From Bacteroidales bacterium (GTDB lineage Bacteria > Bacteroidota > Bacteroidia > Bacteroidales > UBA932), in assembly GCA_024401635.1 (NCBI GenBank), contig JAKSKP010000002.1, positions 1 to 64,000 of the forward strand: a DNA stretch of 64,000 nucleotides. Reading direction: 5' to 3'. Positions 1 through 9,666 of this stretch are shown piece by piece. How positions within the stretch are numbered: position 1 is the stretch's first letter; every line of letters starts with the position of its first letter. The notes beneath the pieces were generated by a model, which searched no databases, was not told the DNA's origin, and saw only the letters and a program-made list of their open reading frames with translations. The position numbers were made by a program, and so were the translations under genes.

Positions 1-44
1 TTTTGGCCGGTTTCTTTGTGCATAGAGGTGTCACCAGCTTCGCA

Positions 45-184
45 GCAGGTGGCATAGACCATCTTCAGGACTCGCGCACTTTCGTGCGCTCGGCCCCTCC
101 CAAGTTTCACTTCGTTCCACTTGGGCCCCTCCCCCTATACCTGTCCGGGGGTGGACAGGCCTTCAGATGGTCTATGCCACCTGC
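45..184. repeat. Inverted-repeat module present only in repeat copy A
   Basis: A perfect 20-bp inverted repeat, GCAGGTGGCATAGACCATCT at 45-64 and its complement at 165-184, bounds this block. Relative to copy B the extra DNA is 131 bp (56-186), flanked by the 4-bp direct repeat GCAT (52-55 and 183-186). Inside are hairpins GCGCAC/GTGCGC, CCCAAGT/ACTTGGG and CCTGTCC/GGACAGG. The stretch around 125-157 is an inverted, diverged copy of the G-rich core at about 287-320. The block therefore looks like a second insertion of related material, or a segment lost from copy B by recombination between the GCAT repeats. Confidence 0.75.
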
Positions 185-435
185 ATTTGCTTCGCTGACG
201 ACTGTTTTTGGCATTATATTCTCAATCAAAAGTTTCTTGATCTGACGGCGGAGTAGCTGAGCTGGCAGCAACCTTCGGAGGACGTGTCCACCCCCGGACA
301 CGGGCAGGGGGAGGGGCCCGTTGGATACGAGTTCTGCGAAGCAGGACGAAGGAGACAATGGGAGGGGCCGAAGTGAGCGTAGCGAACGGAGTTCCGACGA
401 AGGTTGGCTGCCAGGCAGCTCGGAGCCGTCACTAC

Positions 436-483
436 AAATTTGGTACCCACAAAAATTTTGGCATCAATACCCACATTACCAAA
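436..483. repeat. 45-bp hairpin insertion present only in copy A
   Basis: Positions 436-480 are absent from copy B, where the flanking sequence is continuous. The block has TTTGGTA (439-445) and its complement TACCAAA (477-483) near its ends. It also contains the direct repeat TACCCACA twice. Like the larger block it is bounded by inverted repeats. Nothing coding is seen. Confidence 0.6.
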
Positions 484-533
484 AATGAAAAGAGGATGAC
501 CTTTAAGTCCATCTGGACTTTTTAGTCACCCTC
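481..533 (-). terminator. Terminator-like hairpin at right end of repeat copy A
   Basis: Read on the minus strand, GAGGGTGAC pairs with GTCATCCTC (arms 525-533 and 492-500, one mismatch). An inner stem AAGTCC/GGACTT is enclosed, and the hairpin is followed by TTTTCATTTTT. This is the layout of an intrinsic terminator and it lies just past the 3' end of the CAU tRNA, so it probably ends rpsL-rpsG-fusA-rpsJ-tRNA transcription. The same structure lies past pyrH in copy B. Confidence 0.65.
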
Positions 534-541
534 CTTTGTTG

Positions 542-615
<74 letters not shown>

Positions 616-684
616 GTTGCGAAACGGTCGCAAGTTAGTCATTTTTTCGGCCAACTGCAACCGTTTCCTCGATTTTTACTCCGA

Positions 685-993
685 CTAGCTGAGTTTGATG
701 GACACGTCCACACCTGCGGGGAGCTCCAGCTTCATAAGGGAGTCCACGGTCTTCTGAGTGGAATCGTGAATATCCAACAGACGGCAGAAAGAGTTGAGTT
801 CGAACTGCTCGCGGGCTTTCTTGTTCACGAAAGTGGAACGGTTCACAGTAAAGATCTTCTTGTCAGTGGGAAGGGGAATGGGGCCATTCACCCTTGCGCC
901 TGTAGCAGATACTGTCTCAACAATCTTCTTCGCTGATTTGTCAACCAGCATATGGTCGAAGGATTTGAGTTTGATTCTGATAATTTGACCCAT
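685..993 (-). CDS. rpsJ: 30S ribosomal protein S10
   Basis: Ribosomal protein S10 of the small subunit head, also the NusE partner of NusB in antitermination. The 102-residue length and the sequence ([18 protein letters not shown] start, PIPLPT and a basic segment in the middle, SIKLS end) match the family over its whole length. It is the last protein gene of the str operon, 15 bp after fusA. In Bacteroidota rpsJ usually continues into rplC and the rest of the S10 cluster. Here a tRNA and a repeat follow instead, so the S10 cluster has been separated. Confidence 0.98.
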   Translation of the reverse strand: MGQIIRIKLKSFDHMLVDKSAKKIVETVSATGARVNGPIPLPTDKKIFTVNRSTFVNKKAREQFELNSFCRLLDIHDSTQKTVDSLMKLELPAGVDVSIKLS

Positions 994-1008
994 ATCTTTG
1001 ATTTTTAA

Positions 1009-3120
1009 TTATTCATCCTCTTCAGGTGCCTTGTAGCCGCTCTTCTCGATGATGTCCTTCGCAAGGTTCGCGGGAACCTCTGCATAGTGGTCGAAGGTCA
1101 TGGTTGAAGTGGCGCGACCTGATGAAATCGTACGCAGAATGGTCACGTAACCGAACTGCTCTGAAAGTGGAACAAAAGCTTTGACGATGCGGGCACCGAC
1201 AGTGGAATCCATAGCGTTGATCTGGCCGCGGCGACGGTTGAGGTCACCTACGATGTCTCCCATATAATCCTCGGGGGTCACAACCTCGAGAGACATGATG
1301 GGCTCCAGAAGAACGGGCTTGGCCTTCGGGCAGGCATGGCGGAATGCCATACGCGCTGCAATCTCGAAAGAAAGTTGGTCTGAATCCACGGGGTGGAAGG
1401 AACCGTCCTTGAGAGTCACCTTGAGGGAAGGAACTTCATAGCCGGCGAGGACACCGTTGGCCATCGCGGACTTGAAGCCTTTCTCCACTGAAGGAATGAA
1501 CTCCCTGGGAACGTTTCCGCCCTTCACCTCATCGATGAACTGCAGACCCGTAGTTCCCTCGTCGGCAGGTGCGATCTCGACGATGATGTCGGCGAACTTG
1601 CCTCGACCGCCGGTCTGTTTCTTGAACACCTCGCGATGCTGTACGGGAACCGTGATAGCCTCCTTGTAGTTCACCTGAGGCGCACCCTGGTTGATGTCGA
1701 CGCCGAATTCACGACGGAGACGGTCAACGATGATGTCCAGATGAAGCTCACCCATACCGCTGATGATTGTCTGGCCTGTCTCCTGATCGGACTTGACGGT
1801 GAACGTGGGATCCTCCTCGGCAAGTTTCGCCAGGGCGATACCCAGTTTGTCAAGGTCCTTCTGTGTCTTGGGTTCAACGGCAAGACCGATAACGGGATCG
1901 GGGAATTCCATTGACTCGAGTGTCACGGGAGAGTTTTCGGCACAGATTGTATCTCCGGTACGCAGATCCTTGAATCCGACGGCGGCGCAGATGTCACCGG
2001 CCTCGACGAACTCTATGGGATTCTGCTTGTTGGAATGCATCTGATACAGACGCGCAACCCTTTCCTTCTTGTCGGTACGGGTGTTGAGCACGTATGAGCC
2101 GGCATCCAGACGACCTGAATATGCTCGGAGGAATGCAAGACGGCCTACGAAAGGATCCGTGGCAATCTTGAATACCAGAGCGCAGAAAGGCTCTTCCGGT
2201 GTGGCGTGGCGCTCAACCTCTGTCCCGGTACGGGGATTGGTACCCTTGATGGCACCCTTGTCCAGAGGTGAAGGAAGATAACGCATCACTGCGTCAAGGA
2301 GGAACTGAACACCTTTGTTCTTGAATGAAGAACCGCAGCAGGCGGGAACGATGGCCATATCGATGGTTGCCTTGCGAAGCGCAGCTATAATCTCATCTTC
2401 AGAGATGGAGTTGGGATCGTCAAAGAACTTCTCCATAAGGGTCTCGTCATATTCAGCGGCTGCCTCTACGAGTTTCTCTCTCCAGGCGTCAACCTCTGCC
2501 TGCATTTCGGCGGGAACGTCCTTTATTTCATAGTTTACCAGCTCATCGCTGTTCTGGTAGTAGTAAGCTTTGTTTGCAATCAAATCCACAATGCCCTGGA
2601 ACTTATCCTCTGCACCGATAGGGAGGCAGATGGGAATTGCGCGGGCACCGAGCTTGGTCTTCATCTCTTCTACAACAGCAAGGAAATCCGCACCGACGCG
2701 GTCCATTTTGTTGATGTAGGCGATTTTGGGAACACCGTACTTGTCTGCCTGACGCCATACTGTCTCTGACTGAGGCTGTACACGTCCTACGGCGCAGAAA
2801 GTTGCGATCGTACCGTCAAGAACACGGAGAGAACGCTCGACCTCAACGGTGAAGTCGACGTGCCCCGGGGTGTCGATGAGGTTGATCTGATAGGTGTCAC
2901 CCTTGTAATGCCAGAATGCGGTCGTGGCAGCGGAAGTGATGGTGATACCACGTTCCTGCTCCTGAACCATCCAGTCCATTGTTGCGGCACCTTCGTGAAC
3001 CTCTCCGATCTTGTGAGTCTTTCCCGTATAATAAAGGATACGCTCGGAAGTGGTCGTCTTGCCGGCATCAATGTGAGCCATGATACCGATATTTCTGGTA
3101 AATTTAAGATCTCTTGCCAT
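1009..3120 (-). CDS. fusA: Elongation factor G
   Basis: The translational GTPase that drives ribosome translocation and, with ribosome recycling factor (frr at 42414), splits post-termination ribosomes. At 703 residues it has normal EF-G length. The G domain opens the protein: the P-loop AHIDAGKTT is near residues 15-23, and DTPGHVDF (G3) and NKMD (G4) follow. Domains II-V follow, including the domain IV segment GGRGKFADI. It lies between rpsG and rpsJ in a four-gene str operon that lacks tuf, as is usual in Bacteroidota. Confidence 0.98.
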   Translation of the reverse strand: MARDLKFTRNIGIMAHIDAGKTTTSERILYYTGKTHKIGEVHEGAATMDWMVQEQERGITITSAATTAFWHYKGDTYQINLIDTPGHVDFTVEVERSLRVLDGTIATFCAVGRVQPQSETVWRQADKYGVPKIAYINKMDRVGADFLAVVEEMKTKLGARAIPICLPIGAEDKFQGIVDLIANKAYYYQNSDELVNYEIKDVPAEMQAEVDAWREKLVEAAAEYDETLMEKFFDDPNSISEDEIIAALRKATIDMAIVPACCGSSFKNKGVQFLLDAVMRYLPSPLDKGAIKGTNPRTGTEVERHATPEEPFCALVFKIATDPFVGRLAFLRAYSGRLDAGSYVLNTRTDKKERVARLYQMHSNKQNPIEFVEAGDICAAVGFKDLRTGDTICAENSPVTLESMEFPDPVIGLAVEPKTQKDLDKLGIALAKLAEEDPTFTVKSDQETGQTIISGMGELHLDIIVDRLRREFGVDINQGAPQVNYKEAITVPVQHREVFKKQTGGRGKFADIIVEIAPADEGTTGLQFIDEVKGGNVPREFIPSVEKGFKSAMANGVLAGYEVPSLKVTLKDGSFHPVDSDQLSFEIAARMAFRHACPKAKPVLLEPIMSLEVVTPEDYMGDIVGDLNRRRGQINAMDSTVGARIVKAFVPLSEQFGYVTILRTISSGRATSTMTFDHYAEVPANLAKDIIEKSGYKAPEEDE

Positions 3121-3149
3121 TGTTATCTTTCCTCAAAGCTCATTGTGAA

Positions 3150-3626
3150 TTAAAAACGGAAATGTGCAAATGCCTTGTTGGCCTCTGCCATTCTGTGCAT
3201 TTCCTCCTTGCGCTTTACGGCACCACCCTCGTTTGCATAGGCGGCCATTATTTCAGCGCAGAGTTTTTCGGCCATGGAGTGACCGGAACGTTTGCGGGCG
3301 AAAGCTATCACGTTCTTCATCGAGAGAGAAACTTTTCTTTCAGGACGCACCTCCATAGGCACTTGGAAGTTGGCACCACCGATACGGCGACTCTTTACCT
3401 CAACCTGAGGTGTCGCATTCTCCAGTGCCTGTTTCCAGATATCCAGAGGAGCCTTGTCAGAATCTTTCATCTTCTCGCCTACCATGTCAATGGCATCGTA
3501 AAAAATAGAATACGCGATACTCTTCTTCCCCTGCAGCATCAAGTTGTTCACGAAACGGGTAACCTCCACGTCGTGAAACTTGGGATCAGGAAGTAGAATC
3601 CTCTTCTTAGGCTTCGATTTTCTCAT
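3150..3626 (-). CDS. rpsG: 30S ribosomal protein S7
   Basis: Ribosomal protein S7, the primary assembly protein of the 30S head, which binds the 3' major domain of 16S rRNA. Its 158 residues and the conserved stretches [17 protein letters not shown] and [14 protein letters not shown] identify it along its whole length. It is second in the str operon, 33 bp after rpsL and 29 bp before fusA. In many bacteria S7 represses its own operon by binding this mRNA; no such structure is evident here. Confidence 0.98.
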   Translation of the reverse strand: MRKSKPKKRILLPDPKFHDVEVTRFVNNLMLQGKKSIAYSIFYDAIDMVGEKMKDSDKAPLDIWKQALENATPQVEVKSRRIGGANFQVPMEVRPERKVSLSMKNVIAFARKRSGHSMAEKLCAEIMAAYANEGGAVKRKEEMHRMAEANKAFAHFRF

Positions 3627-3659
3627 TTTCTTAAAATTGATTAGGTGATAAAATAAATG

Positions 3660-4043
3660 TTACTTCTTAGATTTCTTCGGCCTCTTGGCGCCGTACAGGG
3701 AACGTGACTGAAGACGACCCTCTACGCCGGCAGTGTCCAAAGCTCCTCTAAGGATGTGGTAACGTACACCGGGGAGATCCTTTACACGACCGCCGCGCAC
3801 CAGCACGATGCTGTGCTCCTGCAGGTTGTGGCCTTCTCCGGGAATGTACGCGTTGACCTCTTTGGAGTTTGTAAGACGTACACGGGCAACCTTACGCATT
3901 GCTGAGTTAGGTTTCTTAGGGGTAGTTGTATACACCCTGACGCATACGCCACGCCTCTGAGGACAAGCATCCAACGCACGTGATTTGCTCTTTTCTTCGA
4001 GAGTTTCACGGCCCTTGCGAACTAATTGTTGAATTGTAGGCAT
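3660..4043 (-). CDS. rpsL: 30S ribosomal protein S12
   Basis: Ribosomal protein S12 of the decoding centre, the classic streptomycin-resistance site. The 127 residues include [20 protein letters not shown] with the wild-type lysine of the KKPN loop, and the later [10 protein letters not shown] motif. Nothing in these positions suggests streptomycin resistance. It is the first gene of the str operon and has its own strong promoter (4081-4111). A partly palindromic CCCAAAA/TTTGGGG sequence at 4064-4077 lies in its leader. Confidence 0.98.
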   Translation of the reverse strand: MPTIQQLVRKGRETLEEKSKSRALDACPQRRGVCVRVYTTTPKKPNSAMRKVARVRLTNSKEVNAYIPGEGHNLQEHSIVLVRGGRVKDLPGVRYHILRGALDTAGVEGRLQSRSLYGAKRPKKSKK

Positions 4044-4080
4044 TTGTTAATAATTTTAATAGTCCCAAAATTTGGGGCTG

Positions 4081-4111
4081 CAAATATACGATTTTTTTTC
4101 AAAACGACAAA
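4081..4111 (-). promoter_or_regulatory. Promoter of the str operon
   Basis: On the minus strand a TTTG box (complement of 4108-4111) is followed after exactly 19 nt by TATATTTG (complement of 4081-4088). This fits the Bacteroidota sigma-ABfr consensus TTTG-N19-TAnnTTTG. The predicted start leaves a leader of about 35 nt before rpsL. Confidence 0.8.
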
Positions 4112-4127
4112 AGAAATGCTCTGAATA

Positions 4128-5510
4128 CTATTCAGCGCCGCAACGAAGCCTGTATGCCTCGAGGGACGAGAGATAATCCAGAGTAGTGTCTATCCTGAAT
4201 TCCTGGGCATCCCTGTAGGCGGTCTGGCTGCGCAGAAGCTCGGTAAGCGTAGCGTTCCCCACCGTGTAATCCACGGTCAGGTTGTCCATCCTGTCCTTGG
4301 CCAGAGCTTCGGCCTCAACAGCTATCTGGACATTGTCCCAGGCACAGTTCAGCTCCACGAAAAGCATACGCAGCTGCAGTACGAGCTGTGAGGAAAGGTA
4401 GTCGCGCTGATTCTCGGCCTTCTGTATTTCCAGTCTCATTCTCTGCAGCTTGCGGCTGTTCTTGCCCCAGTCCGTGATGGGAATCTTCAGCAGGGCGTAC
4501 AGGGCACCGTTCCATCTGGGATTGGTGACGCCCTTGGCATAACCGTAGGTGGCGCCCAGCCCGAGGGTCGGCAGCGCCTCCCCCAGAACCATCCTGCGCT
4601 CCAGGTTCCTTGCCTCCACCTGCATCTGCAGCAGACGGTTTTCGGCAAGTGAAGATGAAGCCTTCTCTTCGTCGACGTACGCCTCCTGAGGTGTCATCAG
4701 CTGGTCGAAGGAGCCTTCGAAGGTGAAGGAATCGATGGACGGCTTGTCCGGGTTGTCTATGCTGACGTACGGGTTGTATTCAACGCCCAGGCTGTTGAGC
4801 ATATTCATCTTGGCCAGTCTCAAGCCCATCTTGAGCTTGCTCTGCCCGGCCTTCAGCTCGGACTGCTTGAGCATCACCTCGCTGACATCCGTATTGAGCG
4901 CGAGCCCGGCCGCATACGCAGCCTCGACATCCTTCTGCAACGTATCCAGGAGTCTCTGCAGGCCGGAGAGGGTTATCTGCTTCTCCTGCAGGGCCAGTAT
5001 TCCGTAGAAATCCTTGTCCACCTGCTCGGCGGCCGTCCTGTTCTGCAGTTCGCTCTTTGCCACGGCAGCCCTCTCACCCAGAGCGGCGAGTTTGTTTCCG
5101 GTCACGATGCGGCCGCCGGCAAAAATGGGCTGGGTCAGGTTGACTGTTCCAGCATAGCCGTAGTTGAGCGTGGAGAAGCTGCTGTTCAGACCGTAGTCGC
5201 GAAGCAGGTCGGAAGCCAGCTCACTGATATTGCAGGCCAGAGGGGAATTCCCCAGCACATCGGCGATGGTAATGGTGAAGAGAGGGTCCTTGGCGTGGAA
5301 CGCTCCTCCCGCGACCTCCACCTTGGGGAAATATTCCGCAAGAGCCTCCTGCTTCTGCAGTCTGGCGGCAGTAACGTCAAGGGCCGCATTGCGCACTTCC
5401 GCATTGTGTTCCATCGAAAGACGCCTGCATTCCTGAAGCGTCATGACCTTCTGCCCGTAAGCCGTTACGGCAGACACAGCCAGCAATATTGCTACAAGTA
5501 CGTTTTTCAT
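4128..5510 (-). CDS. TolC-family outer-membrane efflux protein
   Basis: Outer-membrane channel component of a tripartite efflux pump. The 460 residues start with a signal peptide (MKNVLVAILLAVSAVTAYG) followed by two OEP-type repeats rich in helix-forming, coiled-coil sequence; QKVMTLQECRRLSMEHN is the usual TolC-family start of the mature protein. The final residues LEAYRLRCGAE are also typical. Its start overlaps the end of the RND gene by 4 bp (ATGA), so pump and channel are translationally coupled. The substrate cannot be read from the sequence. Confidence 0.93.
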   Translation of the reverse strand: MKNVLVAILLAVSAVTAYGQKVMTLQECRRLSMEHNAEVRNAALDVTAARLQKQEALAEYFPKVEVAGGAFHAKDPLFTITIADVLGNSPLACNISELASDLLRDYGLNSSFSTLNYGYAGTVNLTQPIFAGGRIVTGNKLAALGERAAVAKSELQNRTAAEQVDKDFYGILALQEKQITLSGLQRLLDTLQKDVEAAYAAGLALNTDVSEVMLKQSELKAGQSKLKMGLRLAKMNMLNSLGVEYNPYVSIDNPDKPSIDSFTFEGSFDQLMTPQEAYVDEEKASSSLAENRLLQMQVEARNLERRMVLGEALPTLGLGATYGYAKGVTNPRWNGALYALLKIPITDWGKNSRKLQRMRLEIQKAENQRDYLSSQLVLQLRMLFVELNCAWDNVQIAVEAEALAKDRMDNLTVDYTVGNATLTELLRSQTAYRDAQEFRIDTTLDYLSSLEAYRLRCGAE

Positions 5511-8500
5511 TCTCCGAACAAACTGCTTTTTTCAAAAACCTTCCAATAACTTACGGGCATTATGAACACTATAAGGAGTATGGAGAACATTATGCCGAAA
5601 CATATCACGAGGCCCAGAGGCTGCCAGAGGGCATCTCCGGAAATCACCATGGGAAGCACGCCGAGAGCCGTGGTGCAGGACGTGAGGAAAATGGGCCTCA
5701 TACGGCGCTGTCCGGCGAGCATAGCCGACTGCTTGACAGAATAACCTTCCTTGAAATGCAGGTCTTCGGCGTACTCGAACATTATTATTCCGTTCCTCAC
5801 TATTATTCCTATCAGCGCCACTATGCCCAGAACGGAGGTCATACCGAAATCCTGGTTGAAGGCCCAGAGTCCGAAAGATGCGCCGAAAAGGCACAGCAGG
5901 CTGAGGACCAGGGACAGGACCGTTATCCTGACCTTCTTGAAATGGATGAGCAGGAAAATGAACATTATGGCCACGGCGCCTATGAAAGACCAGGCAATCT
6001 CGGGGCCAAGATGCGCATTGATCGCAGAAAGGCCCTGATAAGTGATCTGCACGTCCTCGGGAATTTCATTGCGCTCGCACAAACCCTTCACGTAAGCATC
6101 AATCTTCTTCATCACGCGGGGATGCGAGTGTCCGTATTTCAAGTCGGCGTTCACCGCTATGGTCTGGGCTCCGGCATAGCGCAGCAGAGACTCCCTTCTC
6201 CATTCAGGATGTATGTCAGCCACCTGGCGCAAAGGTACGTCTATTCCAGGTATGGCAGTCTGTATCAATTTGTTGCCTATGGCATCAAAGCCCATTGTAT
6301 CGGAAACCTCGGAGCTGTACAACGTCACGGGGATGGAATGCGTGCCTTCGTACACCGTCGTGAGGTCGGTCGAAGAGAAGCCCTGGGCCATGCTCAGGCT
6401 TATCAGAGCCTTGTCCACCCCGACGCGCGATGCTTCCTCCTGCTTCATATCCACCTTCACTGCGGTTGTGTACTGTCCGCCCTTGGTGTGAACCCATTTC
6501 AAGTCGCGGTCAAGGGATTTCATATAGGTATACAGGCTGTCCGCCACCCAGGCGAACTTGTCACGGTCAGGTCCGCTGATATTCACCGACACGGGAGAAT
6601 CGGTTCCCTGATAGTCCATCTGCTTGATACGTATCAGCGCGCCGGGGAAATAGTGTTCGTATTTCGCCTCGGCATAGGGAAGAATCTCCTCCGTGGCAAT
6701 CTCCGACTTCGTATTGACAATCAGCTGTGCGAAAGTGGTCGAGGGCTGCTTGGGAGCATATGTAGCGTGATACCTCGGCGCTCCGGTACCTATAAACGAC
6801 GTGACGGACAGAATTCTGGAATCGTTCAGCAGCATGGACTCCAGGCTGTCGGCCACCATTCGCGTGTCCGCTATATTCTTGCCGGGTTCCATATTTATCT
6901 CCACGGCAAAGCTCTTGCGTGCGGCAAAAGGCATCATCTGTACGTTTAGACGGCTGAACATCAGTCCTCCGAGCAACACCGTGAGCACTCCGACACCTAT
7001 GGTCAGACGCGGATGGTCGAAAGCCTTGACCTGGAATTTGTCATAGGCTGACTGAAGGGCGGAGAACATCCTGTTCTGCATCCTGTGCACGAATCCGTCG
7101 TCCTGGTGGGAGGACGTTTTTATGAATTTCGTCTCCAGTGAAGGGACCACCGTCACGGCGTAGACCAGAGATGTCATCAGCGAAATGAGGATCACCCAGG
7201 GGAATGACTGTATGAAATCCCCGAGATAGCCCGTTATGATACCAAGCATCGGGAAGAACATAGAGCATATGGACAGAGTGGCCATAAACATTGGCATGAA
7301 CAGCTCCCTGGCGCTGGCGGCCGCAGCGTCTATCCTGTCCATACCGTGACCCAGCTTGTCCATATAGCCGTCCATCGTTATGATGCTGTCATCCACTATC
7401 ATTCCCAGAACCACGATAAGGGCGGCAAGCGTCACGGTGTTCAGGCTCATTCCGGTTACGAACATCATACCCACCGCCACCATCGTGCAGACGGGGACTC
7501 CGCTGCTGGCTATGAGCGCGCTGCGCATAGGGAACATCATTATCATCACGAATATGACGACAAGCATCGAAATGAACAGGTCGCGGAGGAAGCCGGCCAC
7601 GCTTGTATTGACTATTCCGGGCTCATCCGTAACGCGGTTTATATGCACGCTTGGAGGAAGAGTTGCCGAGAACTCTTCAAGAACTCTGTCGACATCCCGG
7701 CCGAAACTTACGATGTTGTTGTCCGGGCGCATCACAAGGCTGAGTATCAGAGTGGAATGTCCGTTGTAATGCACCTCGGATTCTGATTTTCTGATACGCC
7801 TTTCGACAGTCGCTATGTCCTCCAGCCTGATAATGTCGCCCGCGGGGCTGTGCCACACTATCTTTCTGGCAATCTCCTCTTCCTTGTCCACATCGGAGGA
7901 GATGGTTATGGGAGCGATGAGATAGTCCGTATCAAACGTCCCGGTGGGTATGCCCAGACCGGCCGAAGCGAAATTCAGCATCAGATTGGCCGGATTTATG
8001 CCGTAGGCGCTGATTTTGGTCATATCCAGAGTGACGGCGATCTCCTCCGTCTGCTGGCCCAGTATCGTGACCGAGCCCATGCGGTTGATGGTGCGGAGCT
8101 TGTCCTTCAGCTTTTCGGCATAGTCTTCAAGTTCGCCCCAGCCCTTGTCTTCCGATTCGATGGACAGAAGTATGGCGCTCACTTCGCTGAAATCGTCCAG
8201 CACCTGCACCGTGAGGACTCCGGGAGGAAGGAATATCTTGCCCTGGTTGAGCTTGTGCTTGATCTTGCTCCAGACTTCGGTCTTGCGGCGCTGGCTGCAG
8301 TTCAAGTCCACCAATATATACGTTATCCCGTCCTTGGACACGGATTCCATATTGCTTCTTTCCACCTCGGGGATGGTCAGGAGCATCTCCTCAAGGGGTT
8401 TTGTCACACGTGTCTCGACATCATCGGCGGATGCGCCGGGATAGACCGCGGCCACAAGTCCCTGGTTGAGCTCGAAAGTCGGAAATTCATCCTTCTTTAT

Positions 8501-8620
8501 CGCTATTATCCCCACGATGCCCAAAGCGCACAGAGCCACAGCAGCAAGATACACTATCTTCCAGTGCTTGATGGCTCCTCTGACGAAAACCGATGTATTT
8601 GGCTTGGATATTTCCATCAC
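5507..8620 (-). CDS. RND family efflux pump inner-membrane subunit
   Basis: Proton-driven RND transporter of AcrB/MexB type in the inner membrane (1037 residues, normal length). TM1 lies near residues 20-40, followed by the porter domain (PGASADDVETRVTKPLEE). The TM4 segment LIVVLGMIVDDSIITMDGY holds the paired aspartates of the proton relay. A second porter domain and a second TM bundle follow (VLGIVALIGIIVRNGIIMFEYAED). The subgroup with KKDEFPTFELNQG near the N terminus is common in Bacteroidota and is distinct from the heavy-metal CusA type. Both gene ends overlap their neighbours by 4 bp. If the adaptor upstream is really truncated, this pump may be unusable or depend on another adaptor. 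Confidence 0.95.
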   Translation of the reverse strand: MMEISKPNTSVFVRGAIKHWKIVYLAAVALCALGIVGIIAIKKDEFPTFELNQGLVAAVYPGASADDVETRVTKPLEEMLLTIPEVERSNMESVSKDGITYILVDLNCSQRRKTEVWSKIKHKLNQGKIFLPPGVLTVQVLDDFSEVSAILLSIESEDKGWGELEDYAEKLKDKLRTINRMGSVTILGQQTEEIAVTLDMTKISAYGINPANLMLNFASAGLGIPTGTFDTDYLIAPITISSDVDKEEEIARKIVWHSPAGDIIRLEDIATVERRIRKSESEVHYNGHSTLILSLVMRPDNNIVSFGRDVDRVLEEFSATLPPSVHINRVTDEPGIVNTSVAGFLRDLFISMLVVIFVMIMMFPMRSALIASSGVPVCTMVAVGMMFVTGMSLNTVTLAALIVVLGMIVDDSIITMDGYMDKLGHGMDRIDAAAASARELFMPMFMATLSICSMFFPMLGIITGYLGDFIQSFPWVILISLMTSLVYAVTVVPSLETKFIKTSSHQDDGFVHRMQNRMFSALQSAYDKFQVKAFDHPRLTIGVGVLTVLLGGLMFSRLNVQMMPFAARKSFAVEINMEPGKNIADTRMVADSLESMLLNDSRILSVTSFIGTGAPRYHATYAPKQPSTTFAQLIVNTKSEIATEEILPYAEAKYEHYFPGALIRIKQMDYQGTDSPVSVNISGPDRDKFAWVADSLYTYMKSLDRDLKWVHTKGGQYTTAVKVDMKQEEASRVGVDKALISLSMAQGFSSTDLTTVYEGTHSIPVTLYSSEVSDTMGFDAIGNKLIQTAIPGIDVPLRQVADIHPEWRRESLLRYAGAQTIAVNADLKYGHSHPRVMKKIDAYVKGLCERNEIPEDVQITYQGLSAINAHLGPEIAWSFIGAVAIMFIFLLIHFKKVRITVLSLVLSLLCLFGASFGLWAFNQDFGMTSVLGIVALIGIIVRNGIIMFEYAEDLHFKEGYSVKQSAMLAGQRRMRPIFLTSCTTALGVLPMVISGDALWQPLGLVICFGIMFSILLIVFIMPVSYWKVFEKSSLFGE

Positions 8621-9666
8621 TCTCCTTTTTCACGAAACTTTACGGACATACCTGAGGATATCTTGTCCATACCTTCCATCACCACTTTCTCCCCTGCCTC
8701 GAGTCCGGATTCCACTATTACTCCGCGGCCGGCATAACCGGACACTCTGATCAGGCGTCTGGATACAAGCCCCTCATCGGACACCACCCACACGTACTTG
8801 CCCTCGGCGCACAGTTTCACCGCATCGGAAGGGATAACAACTCCGTTCCCGGCAGACGCCTCAAGGAAAACCTTGCCCACCATTCCGCTCAGAAGCTCCT
8901 TCGGGCAGGCCGTTATGTTCAGTTTGCAGTTGTATGTATGTGACAATGGATTGGCGATAAGTCCCTTTTCCTTGACTACGGCTTCATACTCCGTTTCCCC
9001 CAGCGCGGGAAAACTTACCCTTGCCTTGTCGCCTGTCCTGATTCCGGCTATCTCGTTTTCCGGCACGGCTATGTTGATGTCCAGTCCCGATGCATCGATT
9101 ATGGAGAACAACGGCTGGTCGATGGTGACACGCTCTCCCTGATGCACAAAGACACGGGCGATGCGGCCGTCGAAGGGGGCGCGCACGAAACAGTCCTCCA
9201 GGGACGACGCGGCAGCCGCTTCAGCCGCCTGGGCCTGGGTCAGCCTGGTGTTCACTTCCATCATCTTCACCTCCGTGATGCTACCCTTGGCATACATCTG
9301 CTGAGCCCTGTCATAACCGTCCTTAGCCTGTTTCAAGGCAGCGGCCGATGCTTCGTGTATGCTTGCCATCGATGACGACTCCACGCTTGCAAGCTGCTGG
9401 GAGCGTTTGACATTCTGTCCCTGACGCACGTCCACGGACTGCAGGTTACCGCTGTGAACGGCATTGACCACCGCCTCCTTGGCGGACTCGACAGTTCATA
9501 TGTAGCTCATTGTATACACATTTACCGCACTGACAACCACAGCCACAGTGACTGTAACGGGGTCCGGAGCGACGCGCACCCTCTTGAGGCTGGCCAGCTG
9601 GCACGACCACAATAAAAACGAGCCCAAAAATATGAGCGATACACTTGAAAGTCTGATTCTTCTCAT
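8617..9666 (-). pseudogene. RND efflux periplasmic adaptor, interrupted by an in-frame TGA
   Basis: The reading frame opens at 9666 with a lipoprotein signal (MRRIRLSSVSLIFLGSFLLWSC) and runs 56 codons to YTMSYI. A TGA at 9496-9498 follows, and the same frame then continues TVESAKEAVVNAVHSGNLQ to 8617. The downstream part has the coiled-coil hairpin (about residues 75-150), lipoyl-like and beta-barrel domains of a MexA-type membrane-fusion protein. GGA (Gly) in place of TGA would restore a normal adaptor of about 349 residues with the usual IGTVE motif. This is therefore a single-base nonsense change, not a frameshift. A 284-residue product from a GTG at 9471 is possible but would lack a signal peptide. 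Both ends keep 4-bp overlaps with their neighbours. Confidence 0.85.

Larger units (their letters stand above)
1..540. repeat. Structured intergenic repeat, copy A (left end outside window)
   Basis: This stretch matches 38022-38384. Positions 1-55 match 38022-38076 and 187-435 match 38077-38325 with one mismatch (G428 versus A). Positions 481-540 match 38326-38384 with one extra base. Copy A has two extra blocks that copy B lacks, 56-186 and 436-480. The repeat is full of stem-loops. One large inverted repeat has arms at 259-277 and 398-421. Between them lie the GTGTCC/GGACAC hairpin and a G-rich run. No convincing gene is present: reading frames of 60-115 codons follow the repeat units and show no domain. 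The element lies downstream of rpsJ and the tRNA, between them and whatever lies left of the window. It could be a non-autonomous mobile element or a multicopy terminator-type repeat. Confidence 0.9.

Noticed and set aside
107..474. Short open frames in the repeats (also at 37901-38322)
   Set aside because: They run through inverted repeats, differ between copies, and show no domain or start signal.
1..540. CRISPR array or rRNA-related sequence
   Set aside because: Repeats are not evenly spaced with unique spacers, and no rRNA-like sequence is present.
5489..6949. Long plus-strand open frame antisense to the RND pump gene
   Set aside because: Histidine/tyrosine-rich composition typical of a shadow frame of a GC-rich gene; the minus-strand pump is certain.
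9496..9498. TGA read as glycine (alternative genetic code)
   Set aside because: Other genes in the window end in TGA, for example the RND pump gene at its ATGA overlap, so TGA is a normal stop here.
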